Origin: Geobacter sp.
GTDB taxonomy: Bacteria; Desulfobacterota; Desulfuromonadia; Geobacterales; Pseudopelobacteraceae
Assembly: GCA_009885845.1 (NCBI GenBank)
Contig: VFJW01000017.1
Span: 1 to 64,000, forward strand
Direction: 5' to 3'
DNA: 64,000 nt
In this document: in pieces, positions 30,231-38,107 of the stretch
How positions within the stretch are numbered: position 1 is the first letter of the stretch
How the letters are laid out: each line of letters starts with the position of its first letter
Notes under the pieces: generated by a model
What the model was told of the DNA's origin: nothing
Databases searched by the model: none
What the model saw: only the letters and a program-made list of their open reading frames with translations
Made by a program: the position numbers and the translations under genes

Positions 30231-30473
30231 ATGCCGATGAAGATCCGCTTCTGCGAACATAACAAGGGCAAAGGAAAAGTTATTCGGAGACTTGAGGAAG
30301 AATTTCCTGATCTGAACATCAAGGTAAAGAGCTGTGTCAAGCAGTGCGGCGTCTGTCGGGATCAACCGGTAGCTGTTGTTGACAAAAAAAAAGTGGCCGG
30401 TAAGGACGGAGACGAATTATATGCCCGGATTGTCGAGCTGATTCGTAAGGATGCCGGGGCGGCTGATCAATAA
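30231..30473 (+). CDS. DUF1450 (YuzB-like) small cysteine protein
   Basis: This 80-aa protein resembles the DUF1450 family: N-terminal FCEHN, a middle C-V-K-Q-C-G-V-C cysteine cluster and the RDQPVAVVD segment. The cysteines suggest metal or redox binding; no function is established. It follows ferritin by 3 nt, so an iron-related role is possible by context only. Confidence 0.8.
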   Translation: MPMKIRFCEHNKGKGKVIRRLEEEFPDLNIKVKSCVKQCGVCRDQPVAVVDKKKVAGKDGDELYARIVELIRKDAGAADQ

Positions 30474-30498
30474 ATTTACTGGTAGGGAGGCACGTAAC

Positions 30499-30798
30499 AT
30501 GGTCAGACACACGATTCTGGTGCTATCACTGGTTATTAGTATCATTGCAGCATCATCAAATTCAGATGCCCTTCAAAATTTAGGGCCTGAGACGATTAGT
30601 CTGAAAAACGGTGTCAACCCCTTGCAATTCATGCACAGGAAACATCAGAATCTCAATAGCAGTGAATGTTTTCAGTGCCACGCGGAAGGCAAATGGAAGA
30701 TGGACAACTGGGGTAAAGAGCTTGCGCACTCGATGTGTATATCGTGCCATGACCTTAACGACAAAGGACCGGTAAAGTGTAAAGACTGTCATAAATAG
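30499..30798 (+). CDS. Small triheme c-type cytochrome (c3/c7 family), paralogue 1
   Basis: This is a periplasmic electron-transfer protein of 99 aa. A signal peptide covers about residues 1-25 (cleavage near SNSDA) and is followed by three CxxCH heme-binding motifs (CFQCH, CISCH, CKDCH). Extra histidines in MHRKHQ and ELAHS are placed to act as second axial ligands, as in the c7 group. The ATG at 30499 follows GGGAGG. It is about 75% identical by eye to the product of 31896-32192. Role in extracellular or periplasmic respiration is inferred. Confidence 0.9.
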   Translation: MVRHTILVLSLVISIIAASSNSDALQNLGPETISLKNGVNPLQFMHRKHQNLNSSECFQCHAEGKWKMDNWGKELAHSMCISCHDLNDKGPVKCKDCHK

Positions 30799-30880
30799 AT
30801 ACGTAAACTGACCGGGCAGACACGTACCACCATGCCGTTGTTATCCGTCTTCAGATACGCATGAACAGGCCGCGGTACAC

Positions 30881-31756
30881 ATGAATAAACTTATTACCAA
30901 AGATGATTTTGATTATAGCGTCCCTCTGCTGATCGCATTTTCCGGTTGGCTAGTTCTGCTCGGCTATCTTTACTACCGCTATGTACAGTATAATCAGGAT
31001 GTCTTTGCGCTTATTACCGCAACTGGTGACAATCAAGCTTCGCTGCAGACCCTGCTGATCTTTTTCTCGCCTCTCATCTCAGGAATATTCGGTTTTGTCG
31101 TCAACCGCAGGCTTGTACTCTACAAGAGCAAATATCTAAAAGAGCGCACCATTAAAAAACTGGCCGAAAATGAGCTCATCGAGCTGGTTGACAACCTGAT
31201 ACTGAGCTTTGTCAATGCCCTTGATGCGAAAAGTACCTGGACCAAAGGGCACTCTTTGCGTGTCAGGCACTACAGCTCTAAAATTGCACGGGAACTCAAG
31301 TTAGGCGAGGAGGAGATCGATCAGCTAAGCATCTCTGCGCTGTTACATGATATCGGCAAAATAGGCACGTACGATGACATCCTCAACAAGGTTGAATCCC
31401 TTACTGAAAAAGAGTTTGAGTTGATTAAGCTGCATCCGGCCAATGCCGTAACCATTTTATCTCCTATCAGGGAGTTTAGAGAGTTTCTGCCCATTATCAA
31501 GAGTCACCATGAGCGGATGGACGGACGGGGATATCCTGACGGGCTGGCAGGCGATGCCATCCCGTTTCTCGCCAGAGTATTATGTGTTGCCGATGCCTAT
31601 GACGCCATAACCTCAAAGCGGCCATATAAAGACCTGATGGACAGGAACGAAGGATTGCATGAGGTGCAGATTAAATCAGGAAACCAGTTTGATCCGGTTG
31701 TTGTTGCCGCCCTGGTTGCCGCCCATAAAAAGCCTGACTTTGATTTCGTCGACTAA
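30881..31756 (+). CDS. Membrane-anchored HD-GYP domain protein (probable c-di-GMP phosphodiesterase)
   Basis: This 291-aa protein has two N-terminal transmembrane helices (about 15-33 and 57-77), a helical linker and an HD-GYP domain. Motifs HDIGKIG (about 155-161), HPANAV, HHERMDGRGYPDGL and DAYDAITSKRPY are complete, so the enzyme is probably active. No receiver or sensor domain is present beyond the short extracytoplasmic loop. It lies between two near-identical cytochrome genes. The ribosome site is weak. Confidence 0.9.
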   Translation: MNKLITKDDFDYSVPLLIAFSGWLVLLGYLYYRYVQYNQDVFALITATGDNQASLQTLLIFFSPLISGIFGFVVNRRLVLYKSKYLKERTIKKLAENELIELVDNLILSFVNALDAKSTWTKGHSLRVRHYSSKIARELKLGEEEIDQLSISALLHDIGKIGTYDDILNKVESLTEKEFELIKLHPANAVTILSPIREFREFLPIIKSHHERMDGRGYPDGLAGDAIPFLARVLCVADAYDAITSKRPYKDLMDRNEGLHEVQIKSGNQFDPVVVAALVAAHKKPDFDFVD

Positions 31757-31895
31757 GAGCTTGTCCGCCTGATCCGACTCCGGATTATTGCACGTTTCAT
31801 CTTTTCCGATAATTTCCTTTTTTTCCTCGTGGACTGGACAATTCCCAATATGCGGTTATTATTGGTGGAAACCGCATGCAGGGGGGAATGTAATC

Positions 31896-32192
31896 ATGAG
31901 GAAAAATGTATGTCTGATGGTAGCGTTGACAGTTTTTCTTGTGGCGGCATCAATAAATTCGGATGCGCAGGATCCGGGACCCGACTCCATACTTCTTAAG
32001 AACGGTTCGACACCGTTACCGTTCACGCACAGGAAACATCAGAATCTGCAGAGCAGTGAATGCTTTCATTGCCACGCGGCAAACAAGTGGAAAATTGACG
32101 ATTGGGGCAAAGAGGTGGCGCATGCCATGTGCATATCGTGTCATGACTTGAATGAAAAGGGTCCGATTACGTGCAAGGACTGCCATAAATAA
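31896..32192 (+). CDS. Small triheme c-type cytochrome (c3/c7 family), paralogue 2
   Basis: This 98-aa protein is a close paralogue of the cytochrome at 30499-30798. It has a signal peptide (about 1-24), CFHCH, CISCH and CKDCH heme motifs, and the same HRKHQ and DWGKE segments. The ATG at 31896 has GGGGGG upstream. It is followed by a strong palindromic terminator. The duplicated pair around an HD-GYP gene looks like a local duplication followed by divergence. Confidence 0.9.
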   Translation: MRKNVCLMVALTVFLVAASINSDAQDPGPDSILLKNGSTPLPFTHRKHQNLQSSECFHCHAANKWKIDDWGKEVAHAMCISCHDLNEKGPITCKDCHK

Positions 32193-32210
32193 TCAATAAC
32201 ATATGAAATA

Positions 32211-32242
32211 AAAACGGGTGAGACAATTGTCTCACCCGTTTT
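32211..32242. terminator. Perfect 32-nt palindromic terminator after the cytochrome gene
   Basis: AAAACGGGTGAGACAA and its exact reverse complement lie end to end, giving a 16-bp stem ending in a T run, 18 nt after the cytochrome stop. The A run on the left makes it usable in both directions. Confidence 0.88.
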
Positions 32243-32276
32243 TTCTCACTTACATCAGGTGTAGACAAGGGGGTGT

Positions 32277-32664
32277 AGACAAGGATGTCAGGGCTATGCC
32301 AGGGAGTGGATGAAACGGGTTCTGCCGACTATTACGTCACGATCCAAGCTGAAGCTCTATGAATCGGTACTGCAAAGCCCTGAAAGAATCACAGATTGCC
32401 TACAAGACGCCGTACAGTACACGGCATAGCCTCTGCGCCTGGGCGCTCACAATCGGGATTAATCCGATGAAATTGGTAAACCTGATGGGGCATTCAAGCA
32501 AGCAGATGGTGTATCAAGTGTATGGTGATTACGTGGAAGATCTGGAAGATGATATGGATGAAATTGTTCGTTATTTTGGTGTGGATTTTCTCATAAAACC
32601 GGGCAAAAAAGTGTCAAAATTACTGTTTTATGGGGACAGTTTGGGGTCAGTAGGCACTTTTTAA
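32277..32664 (+). pseudogene. Remnant of a second tyrosine integrase with internal deletion
   Basis: One frame (from about 32289) reads GYAREWMKRVLPTITSRSK, typical of a core-binding domain start. The next frame over (32359-32664) reads the C-terminal catalytic part, with YSTRHSLCAW, LMGH and VYQVYGDYVE matching the intact integrase at 39746. The two pieces meet near 32350-32375 in different frames, so most of the protein is deleted. It ends 30 nt before an att copy, just as the intact integrase ends before the tRNA. A tandem GGTGTAGACAAGG repeat sits at its left side. Confidence 0.8.
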
Positions 32665-32694
32665 AAATAAAAATGAATCATTTCAAGTACTTGA

Positions 32695-32718
32695 ATGGAG
32701 CGGGAAACGAGATTCGAA
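32695..32718. other. Attachment site, left copy
   Basis: This 24-nt sequence is identical to 41189-41212, the last part of tRNA-Gly (T-loop to CCA end). The flanks differ immediately (GGCGG here, CTCGC at the tRNA), marking the crossover segment. It lies directly after the integrase remnant. Confidence 0.88.
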
Positions 32719-33005
32719 GGCGGCCTAGTAAGTCTGCAATTAATAACATTATCAAATACTTAGCTACAAATACTCACCTTCCAAAGTCCAGTAAAATCCA
32801 CTTAAATCTACCTCAATATAACGGATTAGTGAAAGTCTGGTGAAAGCTTCATGCTCTTGCTGGCTCCACGGCACGGACAAATCCGGGTACTGGCGTTGAA
32901 GAATTATTTCTATAATAATAAAACTGGATTCAAAACACGACAAGGATATTTATATAAAACATTAGATAAACAGTAATATAAAAATCAGACAATGGTGGGG
33001 ATAGT
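32719..33005. other. Left-end noncoding region of the element
   Basis: I see no gene here. The stretch holds the inverted copy of the integrase upstream sequence (32763-32792) and is A/T-rich towards the end of the three-gene cassette. Confidence 0.6.
32763..32792. repeat. Inverted partner of the sequence upstream of the integrase
   Basis: This 30-nt stretch is the reverse complement of 39712-39742 with two mismatches and one single-base gap (shared core CACCTTCCAAAGTCC). It lies 45 nt inside the left attachment site. Arm-type binding sites for integrase or excisionase are a natural reading. Confidence 0.75.
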
Positions 33006-33605
33006 TTAACGTTCGATCTCTTCATGAAATCGGCAGAAATGAACCGATAACTTAAGTAAGAAAAGATAAAAGCCAACTTGGCTCAGAGTAAATTGCTTCT
33101 CTCTTGTTTTAGGCTCAAAAACTTTGAAAGGCATAGTGTGTACATCATCTAACAAAGCCACATAATCCTCTTCTAGCTTCCCCCCTTTTGGTAAAAAAAA
33201 CATATTACTGGTTTGTTGGACGCGGATAGATTGAAGCCGACTATCAATTTTTTGCTGAAGGAAACCTTTTGATACTAACATTTCAGCGTATTTGCTCAGC
33301 TTTATTATTGGGGCAAAAGATATCTTGGGAGGGAGGTCACGCTTATTTTCAACGCTAATATCACAACTATTAGAAAGAATAATACCTTTAATCTCTTTAC
33401 GATCTCCGTCTTCAAATCTGATAACTTCTAATTTTGACCAGCCATCACCCTGTAAAATATCTGTCGGATAAAGATCAATATAATAATCGAAAAAATTAGG
33501 AAAACTCTTAAGAGCTTGTACGAGGTTCTCTTTCGATTTTTGAGTCAAATAATACGGTATCTGGGTTCCGATGGATTCAACAGAGATTTCCATATCAAAT
33601 CCCAT
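33006..33605 (-). CDS. Unknown protein, third gene of the element cassette
   Basis: This 199-aa protein is of a family I do not recognise. It is soluble by appearance, with a central segment GIILSNSCDISVENK followed by ISFAPIIKLSKY. That SCDI pattern recurs in uncharacterised bacterial proteins, but I cannot name a domain. The ATG at 33605 overlaps the preceding stop as TGATG, so it is translationally coupled to the 110-aa gene; a TTG one codon earlier is less likely. Base composition is A/T-rich compared with the host genes. Confidence 0.75.
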   Translation of the reverse strand: MGFDMEISVESIGTQIPYYLTQKSKENLVQALKSFPNFFDYYIDLYPTDILQGDGWSKLEVIRFEDGDRKEIKGIILSNSCDISVENKRDLPPKISFAPIIKLSKYAEMLVSKGFLQQKIDSRLQSIRVQQTSNMFFLPKGGKLEEDYVALLDDVHTMPFKVFEPKTREKQFTLSQVGFYLFLLKLSVHFCRFHEEIER

Positions 33606-33937
33606 CAACTTTCATACAGCTCCCAAAGATTCTCATTTAAAACTGTTTCAAATTCAGGTTCAAGCCGTTCCTGATGAGTTAGCAGTCTTTCATATAAATT
33701 AGACATTTCGCCAACAAAGGGATCAATGTCGGACATATATTCACCTGAATAGATATTTCTATATTGGTCAAAAGTAGAAGGGCTAGCTAACGTATGATAT
33801 GTGGAACAATTAATGTTAGTTGGATTTACATTGTTGACTGGTGGCAACTGAACGCATGCATATAAGGCTGTCGCAATAAGGCTTGCAGTTAAATAACCTA
33901 CGGTTTGGGATGAGTCTTTTATTAGGTAGTTATTCAT
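33605..33937 (-). CDS. Unknown 110-aa protein with a hydrophobic segment, second gene of the cassette
   Basis: The protein starts MNNYLIKDSSQ and has a hydrophobic stretch at about residues 13-33 (VGYLTASLIATALYACVQL) that could be a membrane helix or a buried core helix. A Pro/Asn-rich segment and a charged helical tail (HQERLEPEFETVLNENLW) follow. No family is recognised. The ATG at 33937 overlaps the stop of the upstream gene by 8 nt (ATGAATAA) and its own stop overlaps the next start, so the three proteins are probably made in fixed proportion. Confidence 0.72.
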   Translation of the reverse strand: MNNYLIKDSSQTVGYLTASLIATALYACVQLPPVNNVNPTNINCSTYHTLASPSTFDQYRNIYSGEYMSDIDPFVGEMSNLYERLLTHQERLEPEFETVLNENLWELYES

Positions 33938-34679
33938 AGATTGGCTCCAGTGCAGCAATAGTTTCTGGTTTCAAGCAATCGAAAAATAACTTTACGTTTA
34001 TATCATGCAAGATGCTTAAAGATTTTGAAAGCCCTTTCAAGATATTTTTCATGTCTAAGTCTTTTACATTAACTATAGAGTCAATATCTATTATAAGTCC
34101 TTCTTTCTTTGTAGCGTTAAATGGTTTAAATTCAGCATTAGAGACAATTTGCACCACATTAATAATATCTTTTTTAGGTATCTCAACCCTTATTTGAAAT
34201 GTTTCTCCTCTTAAAGTATGTTCTCCTACAGTAAGACTTAAATTAACTAGAGAAGCTTTATCAGTCATACTTTTTGAAGGGATCAGGTCAACATATTTAA
34301 GTCCATACCTATTAACTGATGAAACAATTTTAGCAGTCTCAAGGTGTTTCATTGCAACTAATATTGCAGCTTTAAATGCTGTCCATCCAGGATATGGCAT
34401 TTTACACGCTACGGCCAAACTACGATCACTTATTAAATAGACAAAATTACCACATTCAATGCGTGTAAGAGGGGCAAATCGAAGGTTAGGGTCTGCAGAC
34501 CTTAGTTGTTCTGGTAATTGCGCTGCTGGTAGTTTCTCAATGTTTTTTGCACCAGATAGTTTGTTAAACAGAATGCCAGGTAGAATACTGGAGGCCGGAA
34601 GAACGCTAGTAAATCGAAGCTCAAAAACAGTATCAATTAGTGGCTCTTTTTTGAGTTTTTTGGGCATAGGCATTTTCAT
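33930..34679 (-). CDS. TIGR04255-type protein, first gene of the cassette
   Basis: This 249-aa protein begins PKKLKKEPLIDTVFELRF, the N-terminal PL-x-x-x-x-FE-x-RF pattern of the TIGR04255 family, and continues with alternating beta segments (RYGLKYVDLIPS, LRGETFQIRVEI, LIIDIDSIV). The family is patchily distributed and of unknown biochemical function. The ATG at 34679 sits 9 nt after GGAG; the ATG two codons earlier is too close to it. As the lead gene of a coupled operon in an integrative element, a defence or element-maintenance role is plausible but unproven. Confidence 0.75.
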   Translation of the reverse strand: MKMPMPKKLKKEPLIDTVFELRFTSVLPASSILPGILFNKLSGAKNIEKLPAAQLPEQLRSADPNLRFAPLTRIECGNFVYLISDRSLAVACKMPYPGWTAFKAAILVAMKHLETAKIVSSVNRYGLKYVDLIPSKSMTDKASLVNLSLTVGEHTLRGETFQIRVEIPKKDIINVVQIVSNAEFKPFNATKKEGLIIDIDSIVNVKDLDMKNILKGLSKSLSILHDINVKLFFDCLKPETIAALEPIYE

Positions 34680-34801
34680 AGTCATAATCTCCAGCTAAAT
34701 ATAATAGAGGCACTATTCCAAAACGTCAATCTCTTACTGCAAAAGATATAACTGCCAGCTACAGTTCAGAGAACCTCCCCCGTTTTAGTAACACGTGGGC
34801 T

Positions 34802-34825
34802 TGAAAATACATCCTTCCAATATCA
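34802..34825. repeat. Direct repeat left of the nuclease gene
   Basis: TGAAAATACATCCTTCCAAT is followed by ATCA. It matches 36823-36848 in the same orientation, differing only by two single-base indels. The two copies enclose the nuclease gene and the adjoining noncoding DNA (about 2 kb). Confidence 0.75.
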
Positions 34826-34870
34826 CATGGTCAATCGGCATGCAATGTTGATCCACCATCGGCGTCCAAA

Positions 34871-36076
34871 TTAGCCCTGCACTTCTGACGTTTCTCCCTT
34901 ATTTTCTCGTTTTTTTTTGAAATTTTCATCATCCTGGCAATACGTCAAAGCATCGAATATAATTTCAGATAACCGCATAATGCTTTCCGGTTTGTCGAGT
35001 ATGATGCTACCGCTTGGGCCAAACTCAAGCCCTCGTCTTTTAATTCCTGCCTTATGCTGCTCCGTAAGTTCAATGGGGAAATATACTAAGGTTTTTTTTC
35101 TATCGCCATAGTAGCTAACAAGCCAGCGGTTTGTCTTGCCTTGAAAAAGCACGTTGTAATAGCTTTCGGTATCCTTGCCAATAATTTCATCCGCGTTTAT
35201 GACGCCGCTCAACATTTCTTTAACGATCGCCAGGATCTTCCGTTCGGCTGCTGTTGATACAATTTTGGGGTTAGTGGGATCTACTGAGTCGCCCGTTTCA
35301 AGGATTTCTTCTGTAGCAACTGGTTGGCTTGCCGCAGTTGCTGGGGTAAGTGTAAGAACAGGGTGTGGTGTTGATAACCCGCTTACGACCATTTCACTGA
35401 TAGCATCTTTCAAGGATTGTTTGACCAGCGGAGTAAAGGTTTCAAGAACTTTGGCGGTAAGTTTCAAGCTGGGAATAGCCCTGTTGGCAATGAATCGCAC
35501 AAACTCCGGATCGACCTCACGCAAACAGGTTCCAATGGTGCTAGTGAAAAGATCAAGATTATTGCGTTCTATCGCAAAGGACTTAAGCTTGTCAGGATTA
35601 AACATATCATAACGAAATTTGGCGAGTTGCTCTATATCAGTGTCATCCAGTTTATCAAAATTGACTGTAAGAAATGGTGTGGTGTCCATGACGTTGGGTA
35701 GTTTGAGATCAGTGAAAAATCGCCATTCAACTCCGTTGGTTATGGCTGCGACGGTGACGCTTGGAATGGAATTGAAGTAACGGGACAGCTGTCCATCATG
35801 GTTAGTGAGTTTATTGTTGTAGGGCTTGGCTTCGATGAACATAACTGGGCTGCCACCTGAAAAGAGAGCATAGTCTACACGCTCGCTAGCTTTTGCTCCT
35901 GGGAAATTGGCACCATATTCGGCTTTGACTTTTTGGGGATCGAAGGGGTTGAAGTCGAGGATGTTAAGCAATGGCAGTATCAATGCCTGCTTTGTGGTCT
36001 CCTCAGTTGTGCAATGGTTCCCGACATTCTTGATGTGTTCAACATGCTCCAACACCTTCTTCTTGAATTCTTCCAT
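34871..36076 (-). CDS. Stand-alone HsdR N-terminal-like PD-(D/E)XK nuclease
   Basis: This 401-aa protein resembles the N-terminal nuclease domain of type I restriction subunits without the helicase. The likely active site is D68 in ERVDYAL and E82-A-K84 in MFIEAKPYN, with an upstream Glu near 53. A middle helical region (about 155-230) is followed by a variable Thr/Ala/Pro-rich linker and a C-terminal domain (about 275-385) with WLVSYYGDRKKTLVYF. The start has a strong GGAGGGG site. No methylase or specificity subunit is near, so it is not a normal restriction system. Similar proteins are common in mobile elements. Confidence 0.82.
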   Translation of the reverse strand: MEEFKKKVLEHVEHIKNVGNHCTTEETTKQALILPLLNILDFNPFDPQKVKAEYGANFPGAKASERVDYALFSGGSPVMFIEAKPYNNKLTNHDGQLSRYFNSIPSVTVAAITNGVEWRFFTDLKLPNVMDTTPFLTVNFDKLDDTDIEQLAKFRYDMFNPDKLKSFAIERNNLDLFTSTIGTCLREVDPEFVRFIANRAIPSLKLTAKVLETFTPLVKQSLKDAISEMVVSGLSTPHPVLTLTPATAASQPVATEEILETGDSVDPTNPKIVSTAAERKILAIVKEMLSGVINADEIIGKDTESYYNVLFQGKTNRWLVSYYGDRKKTLVYFPIELTEQHKAGIKRRGLEFGPSGSIILDKPESIMRLSEIIFDALTYCQDDENFKKKRENKGETSEVQG

Positions 36077-36822
36077 AAATCCCCTCCGGCAGTAGATTTC
36101 ATGTCCCTATTTTGTATTAAAATCAGAATCTGCGTAATCCGTCAGATGAAATTGTAATTGACATATGCGGCCCTTCCCATTACACAGAAAATCTGTAACA
36201 CACTAATTAACTAAACTTTACCCAAGTTTGAAATATTCCAACAATTTGTAACCTATCGACCTGACATCGTCAACCGTAAATACTGATAATTCCTGAAGCG
36301 CAGTTCTTTTTTTCCTGCCTCTCACACTCCCAGGCTTGATTATGCGTTTCCGGACGCAAAAAACCCGACGCTCTTGTCTCTGTAATACATGACGCGGTTT
36401 TTGCGTGATGTGTGACGCCTCTCGTCCTTGGGGAAACAATACGCCGATACCACCGATCAGAGCGTTCAACCGTCGCAGCCTCATCGTGGCCGCTGCTCGC
36501 GGATCATACCACTTACCTTAGGCGTTTTGATTCTTGCCTGGCCGGTCTACGTCCGGCAATCCAGCATCTTTCCGCTGGTTTGACAGACGGCCTTCCAGCC
36601 TTGGCGAATATGACGCCGCTGTAACGGAACAGAGTGAAACGGCGTGAAGTGAAGTGCGGTGTGTTATGAGTTGTCGTAATACATTGAATCAATCCTGGTG
36701 AAAGTTAGACGGCGTATCCTCTTGCGCTGGCTGACTGTAGCGGTCTTCCCAGACTCGTTTTAACACGGCAAAACTATCCTCGGATAATCTGAGACGATTC
36801 CCATTCCATTAACAAGAATGTC

Positions 36823-36848
36823 TGAAAATACATCCCTTCCAAATATCA
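36823..36848. repeat. Direct repeat right of the nuclease gene
   Basis: This is the second copy of the sequence at 34802-34825, in the same orientation, with an extra C and an extra A. It lies just left of the G/C-rich structured block. Confidence 0.75.
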
Positions 36849-36877
36849 GCTCATATATGAATTAAAGTTAAATTTAA

Positions 36878-36992
36878 CGCACGCCCCATAAAGGCCGGCT
36901 TAGGCGGCTATAACGCCGACACCGGCCGTGGGTGCGGCGAACGGTAGTGAGCGCAAGTGTGTAAGGCGGAGCGATAGCTTCGCCGCCAATAT
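36878..36992. ncRNA. Candidate structured RNA or origin (two nested hairpins)
   Basis: A three-tier stem is formed by CGCA-CCC with GGG-TGCG, GGCCGG with CCGGCC, and GGCG with CGCC. It is followed by a second hairpin, GGCGGAGC-GATA-GCTTCGCC. The block is G/C-rich between A/T-rich flanks and lies about 110 nt upstream of a gene with its own ribosome site. It could be a small RNA, an attenuator or a replication origin. Confidence 0.4.
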
Positions 36993-37100
36993 TATCGATC
37001 AATATCACCATAAGTCATAAAAGTTGAATAGTAATTAATCCCTTCATTTCCCGTATTCATGGTAAGTTGGGTAAAATCTTGATGGATTCTAGGAGTCACT

Positions 37101-38045
37101 ATGCTTGCAGTCGAGAAATGGGCACAAGGCAAGTCACTGTTCGTTGCCCATTTTGCCCCCCCGATAGCCGCCTTTGCACGTGAAATCCCTGATATCCTCC
37201 GGCACCAAAAAAAACACCGGCTTCTATCCCATACATTTCCTGTTCCGAATCTTCCTTCCTGGTATTCCTTCTACCGCTCAAGCAAACGCTATTTAGTTCC
37301 TTTCAAGGAAATGATTTCTGAATGTTCCCCATATGCTCAAAATTTGCTCGCGGTGGGTAGCGCAATGCAAGAACTCTCCCGCAAACCGGAAATGCTTGCA
37401 AATCTGGTTATTACTCCTGAATTGCTCGAAGAGGGTCAGCAGTTCTGGAACAATATGCATCAGCTTTCAATTGCTGAACTTCGGGACGATTTTAAAGATA
37501 CACCACTAGCGCCGGAAGTATGTGCCGTTGTCCAGCGTTACAAAGACAACCATGAAACCGAGCTTGCATTCTTGTTCCTGGTGGCTTTCCCCTGCTGGCT
37601 GCTCTACAAGGAATGGCCCTCAAAGCTCCATTGCAAGGCCCGCCAAGGAGACACCAACGCCATTCACAAATTGCTGCGCCTTGATCCCTTCCTGCTTCAT
37701 GATCCGGCAATCGGTAGAGAGGTACAGAAAGTTCGTATTCATGGCAGGCAGTCCCTTTTTGAAAACCTGCTGAATGCTCCCTTAAAACCGATAAAACTCA
37801 AGTTGACTAGCAGAACAATCAAAGACATGCTGGCTGGCCTGATCTCTCAATTGGCTGAAGCAATCAAACAACCTCTCACCTCAACAGATATACGGGATCT
37901 GTTCGATGCCATTGCCCAGGATGCAGACAAGCGGGACATTGACACCACACTCCCGGAAAGTCAGGAAGCATATTCCAAAGTTATCCAGCGTAACCGCCCC
38001 GACTGGAAACAACTGCTGCAACCCAGACATAAAAATCTCAAGTAG
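37101..38045 (+). CDS. Unknown 314-aa protein upstream of rep
   Basis: This protein is not recognised. It is mostly helical and basic, with a possible hydrophobic helix near residues 155-170 (LAFLFLVAFPCWLLY) and a Lys/Arg-rich C-terminal half containing RQGDTNAIHKLLRLDP and LTSRTIKDMLAGLISQL. The ATG at 37101 has an AGGAG site. It is followed after 62 nt by the replication gene, so it probably takes part in replication or maintenance of the element; that is inferred from position only. Confidence 0.75.
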   Translation: MLAVEKWAQGKSLFVAHFAPPIAAFAREIPDILRHQKKHRLLSHTFPVPNLPSWYSFYRSSKRYLVPFKEMISECSPYAQNLLAVGSAMQELSRKPEMLANLVITPELLEEGQQFWNNMHQLSIAELRDDFKDTPLAPEVCAVVQRYKDNHETELAFLFLVAFPCWLLYKEWPSKLHCKARQGDTNAIHKLLRLDPFLLHDPAIGREVQKVRIHGRQSLFENLLNAPLKPIKLKLTSRTIKDMLAGLISQLAEAIKQPLTSTDIRDLFDAIAQDADKRDIDTTLPESQEAYSKVIQRNRPDWKQLLQPRHKNLK

Positions 38046-38107
38046 TGTCCGGGTAGTATTCCCTCTCACGTGACAACCTCCAGGAAAATTAAATTCTGGA
38101 GGTTTCC

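Larger units (their letters stand above)
36077..37100. other. 1-kb noncoding region of the element
   Basis: No convincing gene lies here. Short open frames at 36218-36484 (minus) and 36412-36624 (plus) lack ribosome sites and recognisable products. The region contains several G/C-rich hairpins (for example CGCCG...CGGCG around 36610-36645), the right copy of the direct repeat at 36823, and the structured block at 36878-36992. It precedes the unknown gene and rep, so it may hold an origin or a structural RNA. Confidence 0.55.

Noticed and set aside
36218-36624. Two short opposite-strand open frames (88 and 70 codons)
   Set aside because: No ribosome sites, no recognised product, composition follows the hairpin-rich noncoding DNA, and they overlap one another.
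36880-36940. Integron attC-like site
   Set aside because: TTAGGC and TATAACG elements are present but the paired core-site spacing and sequence of attC are not, and no integron integrase is present.
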